A stretch of 64,000 nt of DNA from JAHRVQ01 sp051278195 (GTDB taxonomy: Bacteria > Pseudomonadota > Gammaproteobacteria > Pseudomonadales > Azotimanducaceae): positions 1 through 64,000 of the forward strand of contig JBNMQM010000013.1 of assembly GCA_051278195.1 (NCBI GenBank), given 5' to 3'. Shown here piece by piece: positions 46,061 to 55,080 of this stretch. The stretch's first letter is position 1; each line of letters begins with the position of its first letter. The notes below the pieces were generated by a model. That model saw nothing but the letters and a program-made list of their open reading frames with translations. It did no database searches and had not been told where the DNA came from. The position numbers were made by a program, and so were the translations under genes.

Positions 46061-46163
46061 GTAGTGCTACATCAGGCAAAGTCTCCCTAGTAACTATAGA
46101 CGGCAATCCAAATCTTGCAGATCAAGAGCCAAATAGATTTGCGAATCGTGTTGTCCTCAGGAC

Positions 46164-46355
46164 CTAGGCAACACCGTCGCTGGCGATCAAATCTGACTGC
46201 CGAGACATGAGCATTTTTTTGGTAAATTCAACGCAACGACCACAGCCCGTGCCAAGCCCTAAGCGATCACTCAATTCAGCGACCTGAGTAACGCCGTCGT
46301 CTAGAGCCTCTTTGATCTGGGCGGAGTTAATCCTTTTGCAGACACATATCATCAT
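46164..46355 (-). CDS. bfd: Bacterioferritin-associated ferredoxin
   Basis: A 63-residue [2Fe-2S] protein that gives electrons to bacterioferritin to release stored iron. The four cluster cysteines are in CVCKRIN and GTGCGRCVEF. Length and order agree with Bfd. There is a second ATG one codon in; either may be used. It is divergent from bfr, and a Fur-like box lies 37 bases upstream of its start. Low iron should therefore induce it. Confidence 0.93.
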   Translation of the reverse strand: MMICVCKRINSAQIKEALDDGVTQVAELSDRLGLGTGCGRCVEFTKKMLMSRQSDLIASDGVA

Positions 46356-46391
46356 GACCCAGATTCTAGCTAATGCGAATGCAATTGTAAA

Positions 46392-46406
46392 TACGAATAA
46401 TTATCA
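46392..46406. promoter_or_regulatory. Fur-like box between bfd and bfr
   Basis: TACGAATAATTATCA matches the 7-1-7 Fur pattern (TGATAATNATTATCA) at 11 of 14 defined positions. It is centred about 45 bases upstream of bfd, in the divergent intergenic region that also serves bfr. A direct role for Fur is the likely reading. Confidence 0.6.
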
Positions 46407-46507
46407 ATATCGTCTAAAGTGAAACATGATCTTTCCCTTTGAGGCCCTCTTGAACGTCCGTATTATAGAGCTTGTAACACTTTCACCATTTTTCTACAGG
46501 AGTCGTC

Positions 46508-46978
46508 ATGAAAGCACAGTCCACCGAGGTAATTGATTTTCTGAACTCGGTTCTCCGGAACGAACTAACCGCAATCAACCAGTATTTCCTGCATGCCAAG
46601 ATATACGCAGACTGGGGCATGAAGAAACTTGCCGATAAGGAACGGGCAGAATCCATAGAAGAAATGGTACATGCAGACAAACTGATCGAACGAATTCTGT
46701 TTTTGGAAGGCCTGCCAAATCTTCAAGATCTGGGCAAACTGCTCATTGGCGAATCGGTTCCCGAGATGCTGAACTGCGACCTAGAACAAGAATTGATTGC
46801 CATACCCTTGTTACGTAGTGCTATTGCACACTGTGAAAGTGTCTCCGACTATACGTCCCGAGAACTATTTGAAGAAATTTTGAGCGCCGAGGAAGAACAC
46901 GTCGATTGGCTCGAAACCCAAGTTTCCTTGATCGATAAGATTGGCCTGCAAAACTATCTTCAAGCCCAACTGAGTTAA
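46508..46978 (+). CDS. bfr: Bacterioferritin
   Basis: A 156-residue ferritin subunit that forms a 24-mer shell and stores iron as ferric mineral. Ferroxidase ligands are in RNELTAINQYF (Glu18), EEMVHAD (Glu51 and His54), and AEEEHVDWLE (Glu127 and His130), with Glu94 region intact. Met52 in EEM is the haem-binding residue found in Bfr. Start ATG at 46508 has AGGAG seven bases upstream. Divergent bfd and the Fur-like box make this a standard iron-storage pair. Confidence 0.96.
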   Translation: MKAQSTEVIDFLNSVLRNELTAINQYFLHAKIYADWGMKKLADKERAESIEEMVHADKLIERILFLEGLPNLQDLGKLLIGESVPEMLNCDLEQELIAIPLLRSAIAHCESVSDYTSRELFEEILSAEEEHVDWLETQVSLIDKIGLQNYLQAQLS

Positions 46979-47024
46979 GTCACAGCGAAAGTAAGCGGAA
47001 CCTGCAGCCACAGCCGGCGGCAAC

Positions 47025-47627
47025 TCATACGCCGGTAGTGCTGTAGACCGACGCAGGAAATTCTTCGGTAATCAAGATCGCTGGCACACCATTCAAGCTA
47101 ACTCGATAAGTCCGGTTGACATCAAAGGTGCTCATCAAACCACCTTGCTGCAAGCGCAGAACCTCGCGAAAGCTACCGCGTGCAGAGTTTCGCAAAATTA
47201 CGCCAATTCCAACATGCTCATCCACCAGTTGTTCAAAGAGGCTGTCGCCAATAGCATGCTTATTGAGGATAGACGTGGCAGAGGCGAAACAAATATTGCT
47301 CTGCTCGCCCATCAGGTTGACCTGGCGAAAGTAGCAGGTATCTCCTGCACGCATCCCCAGTGCCGGAATTGCGACCGGCAAATGCATCTGCTCTTGGTGG
47401 GTGGTGGATATGCGGATCACTTCACCAAAATAGGCCTCAAGCGCCATGGTAACAGTGCCGTCTGTGACCAGCAGCGCGCGCAAGAATCCTGGCAGCGGAC
47501 CTAACGCCAGCAAGGCTTGCAGGGCGTAACCTGGCTCAATGCTGGCGTCTTTCAGCTCGGTCATTGAATCAAAAAACCTGAGGATCTCCGTTATCTGCAC
47601 AATATTTGTCCCGCTTTTACTACTCAT
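47025..47627 (-). CDS. Chorismate-lyase-like (DUF98/UTRA fold) protein
   Basis: A 200-residue protein that resembles the chorismate lyase family. Features are FLRALLVTDGTVTMALEAYFGEVIRI, the basic strand CYFRQVNLMG, and IGVILRNSARGSFREVLRL near the end. ATG at 47627 is preferred to the TTG one codon earlier. It could make 4-hydroxybenzoate from chorismate, or process another ligand of the same fold; the active arginine and glutamate residues cannot be confirmed without alignment. It is convergent with bfr and divergent from the MFS gene. Not a full-confidence UbiC. Confidence 0.6.
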   Translation of the reverse strand: MSSKSGTNIVQITEILRFFDSMTELKDASIEPGYALQALLALGPLPGFLRALLVTDGTVTMALEAYFGEVIRISTTHQEQMHLPVAIPALGMRAGDTCYFRQVNLMGEQSNICFASATSILNKHAIGDSLFEQLVDEHVGIGVILRNSARGSFREVLRLQQGGLMSTFDVNRTYRVSLNGVPAILITEEFPASVYSTTGV

Positions 47628-47706
47628 CAACTAGATCTATTTTACGCGACAATGACTCGAATCACCTGCTAGTCTTCGCTCCCTCGTTGAAACCCTCAGG
47701 AACACG

Positions 47707-48927
47707 TTGAAGCCACCCTTGTACTACGGTTGGAAAATTGTTGGCATAGCATTTTTTGTCGACTTTATTGCCGTTGGCTTTTTCTTCTACTCTTATGGGG
47801 TCTTTTTTAAGGCACTGGCGATTGAGTTTGGCGGATCTCGCCTAGATGTCTCGATTGGCATTACGCTTGTGAATGTCGTGGGCGCCCTAGTAGCACCGAC
47901 ACTTGGCCGAGCACTGGACCGCTTTCCGATTAAAAATGTCATTCTGTTCGGCTGCGCCAATATGACACTGGGTTTTCTGCTGTTATCTCTCATTCAAACT
48001 CAATGGCAGCTCTACATCATTCTTGCTAGCTTCATTGCCGTCGGCGCGGCAGCCATGGGCGGCTTGTCCACCGCCAAATTGGTCACCAATTGGTTTATTA
48101 CCAAACGCGGCACCGCTCTCGGCATAGCGACCATGGGCATTTCCTTGTCTGGCGTGGCGATGCCACTAATTTCTGCAGTACTGATCGAATCATTGGGATG
48201 GCGAATTGGTTTTCTCGTTTATGGTGCCGTCACGCTTGCTCTGGTACTGCCCTTGGTCCTTCGCTACGTGATAGATGCCCCGGAGAACCTAGGCTTACTG
48301 CCAGACAACAAGCCAAAAAACAAGCTGGACATTCCTGTACCTCAAATTCAATGGCGCACTCGCCAGGCTTTGACGAACCGCAACTTCTGGCTGATTGTCG
48401 TGACATTCGGCTTACTGTTCTGTTGCATGAGCGCGACGCTCACGCACATGGTGCCGCGGGTCACTGACATGGGATTCAGCCTCACTGAAGCGGCGCCTAT
48501 CCTGTCTTTTGGTGCGGCGACAGGTGTGCTTGGCAAAGTCATCTACGGTTGGATCACCGATCACTACAACGTCAAATGGGCAATCTGGGCCGCCATCGCT
48601 TCACAGCTCATCGGCCAAGTCCTACTACTAGATGCTGAAAGCTACTCAGAGTTGATCGTCGGCAGCGCCATCTTCGGTTTCGGCATGGGCGGCATTGTCC
48701 CCATCCATAGCTCCATTGTCTCGGCCCTGTTTGGCCAGGCAGGGTTTGGTTACATCATGGGTTTAATGCGCCCGGCGATGATGCCGATTATGGTGATGGG
48801 CATTCCATTTGCGGGTTGGATCTTTGATACCACTGGCAACTATGATGTCGCCTTCCAGACTTTTCTCGGTTTATATGTGATCGCTGCGATCTCGATCGGG
48901 TTTCTCGCTAACAATCGACCGGCCTAG
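47707..48927 (+). CDS. Major facilitator transporter (oxalate/monocarboxylate-type)
   Basis: A 406-residue inner-membrane transporter with twelve likely membrane helices (for example WKIVGIAFFVDFIAVGFFFYS, YIILASFIAVGAAAMGGLS). The N-terminus YYGWKIVG followed by GVFF is characteristic of the oxalate:formate and monocarboxylate-type MFS group. Start is TTG at 47707 (MKPPLYYGW). Its last 57 bases are antisense to the end of the amino-acid permease gene. Substrate probably a small carboxylic acid, not known. Confidence 0.87.
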   Translation: MKPPLYYGWKIVGIAFFVDFIAVGFFFYSYGVFFKALAIEFGGSRLDVSIGITLVNVVGALVAPTLGRALDRFPIKNVILFGCANMTLGFLLLSLIQTQWQLYIILASFIAVGAAAMGGLSTAKLVTNWFITKRGTALGIATMGISLSGVAMPLISAVLIESLGWRIGFLVYGAVTLALVLPLVLRYVIDAPENLGLLPDNKPKNKLDIPVPQIQWRTRQALTNRNFWLIVVTFGLLFCCMSATLTHMVPRVTDMGFSLTEAAPILSFGAATGVLGKVIYGWITDHYNVKWAIWAAIASQLIGQVLLLDAESYSELIVGSAIFGFGMGGIVPIHSSIVSALFGQAGFGYIMGLMRPAMMPIMVMGIPFAGWIFDTTGNYDVAFQTFLGLYVIAAISIGFLANNRPA

Positions 48928-50340
48928 CGCCACCGCCAAAAAGTAAGCAGCAAATCCGGCGGCAATCAGTCCCACTCCAAAAGCCACTTCTATCGGTCGA
49001 TTAATACCGAGGAATACCAATGTCCAGAGCGTCAGCCCAATAAATATAAGCGGCGTCACCGGATATCCGTAGGTTCTGTATGCGCTGGTATTCTGTTTAT
49101 CCTGGTGACGATCTCGCCAACGTAGAATGAAGATCCCAGCAACCGTAAACAGCGTGTTCAAACCCAACACAAAACCAGAAAAAATAAGTACTGACTCGAA
49201 GGTGGCCGTACTAATAAATACAATCGTGAGTCCTGACTGGAGCAAAATCGCTCGCGCCGGAACACCACCATCACTTCGCGTCGCAAAGTAACGAAACAGC
49301 GGATAGTCCTCACCGATGACCTGCAGCACTCTAGGACCCGCGAGAATCATGGCACTAACCGTCGAGACCAGCAGCAACGACAACACCACGCCCATGACCA
49401 ACGCACCTTCACGACCAAAGGTCGCTTCTGCCACAATCACACCCACTTCAATCTTGCCTCGCATTAGATCCATAGGTGCAGCCATTAAAAACACGGCATT
49501 GATCAATACATATAGCACCATCACGATCAGGGTGCTGGAGATCAATACGCGAGGCAGGTTGCGCTGCGGTGCATCCAATTCACTGGTGATGTAGGTCACA
49601 GCATTCCATCCTGTGTACGCGTAGTTTACATAGATCAGTGACACGGCAAACGCAGCGCTGAACACCATTAGATCATCATCAGCTTTTGGGGAAAAATCCA
49701 CGGGAGCAGGGTTTTGATGATTAGTGCCCACGATGAGACAAAACAGTACGATCAGCAGCAACTTAATGACAGTGAACACATTCTGCACACCAGCACTACT
49801 TTGCGTGCTGCGACAGTGGAATAGCGTCAGTACGACAACCAAAGAAATCGCTAAAAACTGCTTATTAACGGCGAAATTTTCACCCAGTGCCGCGGTAAGA
49901 TATGCGGCAAATGTCATCGCAACCAGAGCTGTTGGCGCTGCAAAACCAACCAGTGCGGAAATCCAGCCAGACACAAAGCCCATGGATGGGTGATAGATTT
50001 GGCCGAGGAAATGGTACTCACCCCCGGACCTGGGCAACCGCGTTCCCAGCTCTGCATAAGTTAACGCACCACAAAGCGCAGTACAGCCACCCACAACCCA
50101 GAGTAGGAGCAGCACAAAAGCTGAATCAATATCGGCAAGCTGGTAACCGATACTGGTGAAGACACCGGTACCGATCATATTCGCTATCACGACTGCCACC
50201 GCAGTTCTTGGGGAGAAGCCCTTAGCGGATGGAGAGCCTTTAGCGGGCATAGAGCCTTTAGCGGGCATAGAGCCTTTAGCGGGCATAGAGCCTTTAGCGG
50301 GCATAGAGCCTTTAGCGGGCATAGAGCCTTTAGCGGGCAT
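48871..50340 (-). CDS. APC-family amino acid permease with repeated N-terminus
   Basis: A 489-residue permease of the amino acid-polyamine-organocation family, twelve likely helices. The core begins FSPRTAVAVVIANMIGTGVFTSIGYQLADI, with the GTGVF binding loop of helix 1, and AELGTRLPRSGGEYHFLG follows. The first 36 residues are six copies of MPAKGS, encoded by perfect 18-base repeats, then PSAKG. Each repeat brings a new ATG preceded by AAAGG, so translation could start at any of six sites with the same core. The 3' end overlaps the MFS gene by 57 bases. Substrate unknown. The repeated leader is cytoplasmic and probably unstructured. Confidence 0.9.
   Translation of the reverse strand: MPAKGSMPAKGSMPAKGSMPAKGSMPAKGSMPAKGSPSAKGFSPRTAVAVVIANMIGTGVFTSIGYQLADIDSAFVLLLLWVVGGCTALCGALTYAELGTRLPRSGGEYHFLGQIYHPSMGFVSGWISALVGFAAPTALVAMTFAAYLTAALGENFAVNKQFLAISLVVVLTLFHCRSTQSSAGVQNVFTVIKLLLIVLFCLIVGTNHQNPAPVDFSPKADDDLMVFSAAFAVSLIYVNYAYTGWNAVTYITSELDAPQRNLPRVLISSTLIVMVLYVLINAVFLMAAPMDLMRGKIEVGVIVAEATFGREGALVMGVVLSLLLVSTVSAMILAGPRVLQVIGEDYPLFRYFATRSDGGVPARAILLQSGLTIVFISTATFESVLIFSGFVLGLNTLFTVAGIFILRWRDRHQDKQNTSAYRTYGYPVTPLIFIGLTLWTLVFLGINRPIEVAFGVGLIAAGFAAYFLAVALGRSIVSEKPDRDRSDHI
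50233..50340 (-). repeat. Six perfect 18-base repeats carrying RBS and ATG
   Basis: On the minus strand the unit is ATGCCCGCTAAAGGCTCT. AAAGG lies four bases before the next ATG in every unit, so each copy forms its own ribosome-binding site and start. All units are in the same frame. Copy number changes by slippage would add or remove starts without a frameshift. Confidence 0.95.
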
Positions 50341-50504
50341 AGAGAATCTTACTCGAGATTGAATTGTTTAGCGGGCGTATTAGCTTAATCAGGACCTGGC
50401 ACCGAAGTCAGCTTGTCCTACAATAAATCCATCTGGTTTCTGTATGCGAACACCGATTAGCTGACCGCTATCAAGCACTCTAGAAGAGTCAGGTATCAGG
50501 ACTA

Positions 50505-51983
50505 TCAACTTCGAACTCGTGCGACCGCGTCTTGCCAGCCGGCATATCGTTTATCCGCTGTGACACTTTCTATCGCAGGCTCAAATTCTCGCTCCAACTG
50601 CCACTTCCCCCTCAAATCATCCAATGAGGCAAAAATACCTACCTGCAGGCCGGCCAGATAACAGGCTCCGAGCGCTGTTGTTTCTGTTATTTCAGGGCGA
50701 TCAACCGGAATTTGCAACGTATCAGCCAGACACTGAGCCAACCAATTGTTCGCTATCATGCCGCCATCAACGCGTAAAACAGTGGTTTCGATGCCGTCTT
50801 TGCCCATTGCTGCCAGAAGATCCCGGGTTTGATAACAAACCGACTGAAGTGTCGCCGTAATAATTTCGTTAATACCTGAGTCCAAGGTCAAGCCGATAAT
50901 GGCCCCTCGCGCATCTGCATCCCAATAAGGTGCGCCCAGGCCGGTAAATGCCGGCACCAGATAAACACCCCCGGCGTCGCCCGTTGACGCCGCAATCGCT
51001 TCGGTTTCTGCTGCATGGGATACTAATTTCAAGCCGTCCCGAAGCCACTGAACTGCTGCTCCAGCAACAAAAATACTGCCCTCCAACGCGTATGTCACTT
51101 CACCGTTCAGCCGGTAGCCAACTGTGGTCAAGAGCTTATGGTCAGACGTAACTGCCTCGCTGCCGGTATTCAAAACAGCAAAACATCCAGTGCCGTAGGT
51201 ACTCTTCAACATACCAGGATCAAAACAGCCCTGGCCAAACAACGCGCAGTGTTGATCCCCCGCCATTCCTGCGACTGAAATCGCACTACCGAAGAGCTCA
51301 GGATCGGTTAACCCAAAGTCGGCACTCGAATCCATGACCTCGGGAAGCATATTTCGAGGTATCGTTAGCCTATCTAAAAGCTCCTGATCCCATTCCTGAG
51401 TGTGAATATTAAACAGGAGTGTCCGGGACGCATTAGTCGCGTCGGTACGATGTTGTTTGCCACCGGTTAGACGCCACAACAAGAAACTATCAACTGTGCC
51501 GAACGCAAGCTCACCTGCTTCCGCTTTTTCTCGGACTCCGGGTACTTCATCAAGAATCCATTTGACCTTGGTGCCAGAAAAATAAGGGTCCAGCAGCAAG
51601 CCTGTTTTCGCCTTAACGGTCGGCTCGAAACCATCGGCCTTTAGACCTTCACAAAAAGCTGAGGTGCGTCGATCTTGCCAGACAATCGCACGGTGAACCG
51701 GTAGGCCAGTGACGCGATCCCACACGATCGTCGTTTCACGCTGATTGGTAATACCAATGGCCGCAACCTGACTGGTCTCAATCCCGGCTTTGCTGATGGC
51801 CGCGCGTGCGGTTTCAAGCGTCGACGTCCAAATTTCCTCAGGATCATGCTCAACCCAGCCATCAGCTGGAAAAAACTGGGTGAATTCCTGCTGAGCGACC
51901 GAGACGACTTTGCCAACTTCATCAAAGACAATGGCCCGCGAGCTGGTGGTTCCCTGATCGATAGCAAGAATAAAACGCATCAT
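50505..51983 (-). CDS. glpK: Glycerol kinase
   Basis: A 492-residue FGGY kinase that phosphorylates glycerol with ATP. It has ILAIDQGTTSSRAIVFD at the start, GITNQRETTIVWDR, the substrate loop SAFCEG, and SLLWRLTGGK, MKSTYGTGCF and MDGGM-type loops (RVDGGMIANNW). ATG at 51983 overlaps the marR stop in ATGA, with a second ATG three bases later. Being coupled to a MarR-type regulator is unusual for glpK and suggests local control of glycerol entry. Confidence 0.95.
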   Translation of the reverse strand: MMRFILAIDQGTTSSRAIVFDEVGKVVSVAQQEFTQFFPADGWVEHDPEEIWTSTLETARAAISKAGIETSQVAAIGITNQRETTIVWDRVTGLPVHRAIVWQDRRTSAFCEGLKADGFEPTVKAKTGLLLDPYFSGTKVKWILDEVPGVREKAEAGELAFGTVDSFLLWRLTGGKQHRTDATNASRTLLFNIHTQEWDQELLDRLTIPRNMLPEVMDSSADFGLTDPELFGSAISVAGMAGDQHCALFGQGCFDPGMLKSTYGTGCFAVLNTGSEAVTSDHKLLTTVGYRLNGEVTYALEGSIFVAGAAVQWLRDGLKLVSHAAETEAIAASTGDAGGVYLVPAFTGLGAPYWDADARGAIIGLTLDSGINEIITATLQSVCYQTRDLLAAMGKDGIETTVLRVDGGMIANNWLAQCLADTLQIPVDRPEITETTALGACYLAGLQVGIFASLDDLRGKWQLEREFEPAIESVTADKRYAGWQDAVARVRS

Positions 51984-52468
51984 GAACCCGTTCCTTTTTT
52001 ATCTAAGATAACAACAGTGGCATCACGCCTGAGGTCTAAAAATGTTCTCAGTTGCTCAAGAAGTGGCAGTCCTGCAGCAAATTGTGATGTGTCGAATTGC
52101 GTCAACACTTCCTCTATAAACGGCTCAACCGCCTCAATTGCCGCCAATCGAGCACGCTGCCCGTCGGCTGTGATGGTCACAAGCTTACGCCGACCGCTAT
52201 TTTCGTCGGGACGAATATGGACAAAGCCTTTTCCTTCAAGGCGCTTCAGCGTGTTGGTCATAGCGCCTTTGGTCACCATAAAGGCCGTCGCGAGACGACC
52301 AGGCGTAGCTTCAACATCAACTCGAATAAACCAGTTGAGAACGCTGAATTGGGAAATGGTTAAGCCATCAGGCAGGCAACTCTCGAATGCGTTATTCGCC
52401 AGTTGATGAATAATGCCAATTTCGTTGAAAAACTGAAATGTTGATTCACTACTCTTTGGCGTAGCCAT
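51980..52468 (-). CDS. MarR-family regulator coupled to glpK
   Basis: A 162-residue winged-helix regulator. The DNA-binding core is PGRLATAFMVTKGAMTNTLKRLEGKGFVHIRPDENSGRRKLVTIT. It ends ATGA within the glpK start, so both should be made from the same mRNA. It probably controls this operon, perhaps sensing glycerol-derived or lipid-derived signals. The effector is not known. An upstream operator was not evident. Confidence 0.9.
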   Translation of the reverse strand: MATPKSSESTFQFFNEIGIIHQLANNAFESCLPDGLTISQFSVLNWFIRVDVEATPGRLATAFMVTKGAMTNTLKRLEGKGFVHIRPDENSGRRKLVTITADGQRARLAAIEAVEPFIEEVLTQFDTSQFAAGLPLLEQLRTFLDLRRDATVVILDKKGTGS

Positions 52469-52513
52469 TACACTGCCGCAAAAAAAAACAATAGTTTAAC
52501 CTTGAACGAATGA

Positions 52514-52975
52514 CTAGCATAGCGACAAGGTCTGCTCACTGAACACTCGAGTAGTATCCCGCAAGCTAAGACTCAGAAGGGTCGCAAGACCAATCACGAC
52601 ACGACTCGCGGTTTGCGGATGTTCGTCCAGCAGCCGGTTGAAGTCTTCTCGTTTCAAGACGATTAATACCAAATTTGAAATCGCCTTGACTGTGGCCGAT
52701 CTCGCTTTGCCGTCCAAAAGCGACATTTCGCCAAGCGAGCGGCCTGGGCCTAGCTTCGCGACGACCACCTTACTGTCTTTGACCAGCTGGCTAACTTCCG
52801 CCTCTCCTTCAACGATAAAAAACATGTAACCGCCGTGCGCACCTTCCTTGAAGACATGGCTGCCGGCCTCATACCGATAACGAAACATATAGGGTTCAAT
52901 TACTTCATAGTCTTCAGGTAAAAGAAAATTGAAGACTTCTAGCTGCGGAAAGAGTGCCTGAATCGATTGCGCCAT
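52514..52975 (-). CDS. Cyclic nucleotide-binding domain protein
   Basis: A 153-residue protein that is a single Crp-like cNMP-binding domain with no helix-turn-helix. The phosphate-binding cassette is LGEMSLLDGKARSATV, with the glycine-glutamate and arginine-serine-alanine residues used for cyclic nucleotide contact. Beta-roll strands precede it (AGSHVFKEGAHGGYMFFIVEGEAEV). It could bind cAMP or cGMP and act on a partner by protein contact. The partner is not visible in its neighbours. Confidence 0.85.
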   Translation of the reverse strand: MAQSIQALFPQLEVFNFLLPEDYEVIEPYMFRYRYEAGSHVFKEGAHGGYMFFIVEGEAEVSQLVKDSKVVVAKLGPGRSLGEMSLLDGKARSATVKAISNLVLIVLKREDFNRLLDEHPQTASRVVIGLATLLSLSLRDTTRVFSEQTLSLC

Positions 52976-53132
52976 AGGATTGGTGCTTCTTATAAACAGG
53001 ACCCAATGCTAGCGTGTCGAACCCGCGCCGGCAATCATTAGCCTTAGGCTGCCCCTAGGTCATTGATCATATTTTTGGGTCGTCTCAATATGTTTTCTAA
53101 CGACATCAACTACACCAACTCAATGCTGCTGA

Positions 53133-53564
53133 TTTTCAGAATCTGACAAAGTGGTAAATCTTGCGAGCAGCTATGCCCGCAAAGGCTTATCCGTCGCGCT
53201 ATGTGACCACGATCCGCAACGATCATCTCTCGACTGGTTACGAGCGCGCCCAGCACACCTGCTCCCCATTGAAGGGTTTGAATTCTTTGACCACCAGCTG
53301 TTAATACCAGCATTACCCACCGCTACCGATATCCGAGCTTGTGTAAGACATCTGGTGGTTCTAAATCGGGCCGGGGTAGTTGAACAGAATCCCGGCAAAT
53401 TTGGCTTGATCGCCAATCGCGTCAATCTCAAGACAAACTACTTCAAAGTGCTTTTGACTTTTTTGAATGAGGTCAACTTGCCGATTATCGAATGGCTCGC
53501 GCAGTCTGAAGCCAAAACACTAGGCCCTGTGCAAAGCACCATTGATGAGCTGTTAGGAAGCTAG
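53133..53564 (+). pseudogene. Truncated ParA/MinD-family ATPase
   Basis: The frame gives KVVNLASSYARKGLSVALCD and DPQRSSLDWLRARP, which is the segment just after the Walker A loop of ParA-type ATPases; the KGGxGKT loop that should precede it is missing, because a stop sits just upstream at 53130. A second gap lies between LLPIEGFE and FFDHQLLIPALP, where about 40 residues including the Walker B region should be. The end (GLIANRVNLKTNYFKVLLTFL onward) resembles the ParA C-terminus. It is a doubly deleted remnant, with the first in-frame start at GTG 53151. Confidence 0.7.
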
Positions 53565-53566
53565 CT

Positions 53567-55072
53567 CTAAAGGTTGAATTTAACACCCTGAGCAAGTGGC
53601 AACTCTGAAGAATAGTTAGTGGTCGACGTGCTCCGACGCATATAAGCCTTCCAAGCATCCGACCCAGATTCGCGCCCACCACCGGTTTCTTTTTCGCCGC
53701 CAAAAGCACCTCCAATCTCGGCACCGCTGGTGCCAATGTTGACGTTCACAATGCCGCAGTCACTGCCGCCAGCCGACGTAAACAAGTCAGCCTCGCGTAG
53801 ATCTGTGGTAAAAACTGCGGACGACAAACCCTGCGGCACAGCGTTATTGGCCAGAATCGCTTGAGCGAAATCGCTAAAAGGAAAAACGTATAGAATCGGC
53901 GCGAAGGTTTCTTTTTCGATATTAGAAACCCCATCAGGCATTTCAACAATGGCAGGCTGCACATAGTACCCACCTTCGAAACCTTCGACGATAACCCGCT
54001 CGCCACCCGTCACAATCGCGCCCTGCTGCCTCGCTTCAATTAACGCCTGCTGCATATTTTCAAAGGCTACGGCATCGATCAACGGGCCGACCAGGCTGGC
54101 TTCATCGAGCGGGTTGCCGATTCTTACGGAAGCGTAGGCACCCTTAACGGCGCCCATCAACTGATCATAAATCTCACGATGAACAAACAACCGCCGCGTC
54201 GACGTACAGCGCTGGCCCGCCGTGCCAACTGCACCAAACACAATGGCAGCAAGCGCCATCTTAAGGTCTGCACTCGGACAGACCGTGACGGCATTATTGC
54301 CTCCTAGTTCAAGAATAGCCCTACCGAACCGAGCTGCGACTTTTGGCGCAACTGCCTTACCCATAGCGCTGCTCCCGGTCGCACTCAATACCTTAACGCG
54401 ATGATCATCTGCGAGCTGTTCTCCAACCGATCTGTCACCAATGACGACTTGAGTAAGATTATCCGGTGCATCGGCAAATTGAGCGAGCGCCTGATCTAAT
54501 AGCGCCTGACATGCTAGGGCCGTCAGGGGCGTTTTCTCAGAAGGCTTCCAGAGCACGGCATTACCGCACACCAAAGCTAAGGTCGTATTCCAGGACCACA
54601 CTGCCACCGGAAAATTGAATGCGGAAATAATTCCCACGACACCCATTGGATGCCAATACTCAGACATCCTGTGCCCCGGTCTCTCCGAGGCGATCGTCAG
54701 ACCATAGAGCTGTCGCGATAAGCCAACAGCAAAATCACATATATCAATCATCTCCTGAACTTCACCAAGGCCCTCTTGGCGTATCTTACCGCTCTCAATA
54801 GAGACCAGCTCACCTAGCTTCACCTTATTCTCACGCAGTACATTGCCAAACAAACGTACCAGTTCACCTCGACGCGGCGCCGGTACAGAACGCCAAGTCG
54901 CAAAGGCTGTGTTGGCGCGATCCAGACAACTAGCAACCTCGCTAGCACCGTGCGTTCGCACCTTCGCGATTGGCTGCCCATCAATAGGGCTGGTCACGTC
55001 AAGATCACCAGCCAACTTGTCAGGTGAGACGCCGAGCGCTTTGAGCAATAAATTTGTCCTAGCAAAAATCAT
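53567..55072 (-). CDS. amaB: ALDH7-type aldehyde dehydrogenase (aminoadipate semialdehyde / piperideine-6-carboxylate)
   Basis: A 501-residue NAD-dependent aldehyde dehydrogenase of the ALDH7 (antiquitin) group. The catalytic cysteine is C289 (TAGQRCTSTRR), the general base E255 (LELGGNN). It has ISAFNFPVAVWSWN and WKPSEKTPLT, typical of the group. In lysine catabolism such enzymes oxidise 2-aminoadipate 6-semialdehyde (from Delta1-piperideine-6-carboxylate) to 2-aminoadipate. The neighbour just upstream in the operon is a lysine 6-dehydrogenase-like protein, which makes that substrate. The gap is eight bases, so they are co-transcribed. Confidence 0.88.
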   Translation of the reverse strand: MIFARTNLLLKALGVSPDKLAGDLDVTSPIDGQPIAKVRTHGASEVASCLDRANTAFATWRSVPAPRRGELVRLFGNVLRENKVKLGELVSIESGKIRQEGLGEVQEMIDICDFAVGLSRQLYGLTIASERPGHRMSEYWHPMGVVGIISAFNFPVAVWSWNTTLALVCGNAVLWKPSEKTPLTALACQALLDQALAQFADAPDNLTQVVIGDRSVGEQLADDHRVKVLSATGSSAMGKAVAPKVAARFGRAILELGGNNAVTVCPSADLKMALAAIVFGAVGTAGQRCTSTRRLFVHREIYDQLMGAVKGAYASVRIGNPLDEASLVGPLIDAVAFENMQQALIEARQQGAIVTGGERVIVEGFEGGYYVQPAIVEMPDGVSNIEKETFAPILYVFPFSDFAQAILANNAVPQGLSSAVFTTDLREADLFTSAGGSDCGIVNVNIGTSGAEIGGAFGGEKETGGGRESGSDAWKAYMRRSTSTTNYSSELPLAQGVKFNL

Positions 55073-55080
55073 GATGGTCC

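Noticed and set aside
50233..50340. Repeat array considered as CRISPR
   Set aside because: 18-base units with no spacers, in frame, part of a protein start.
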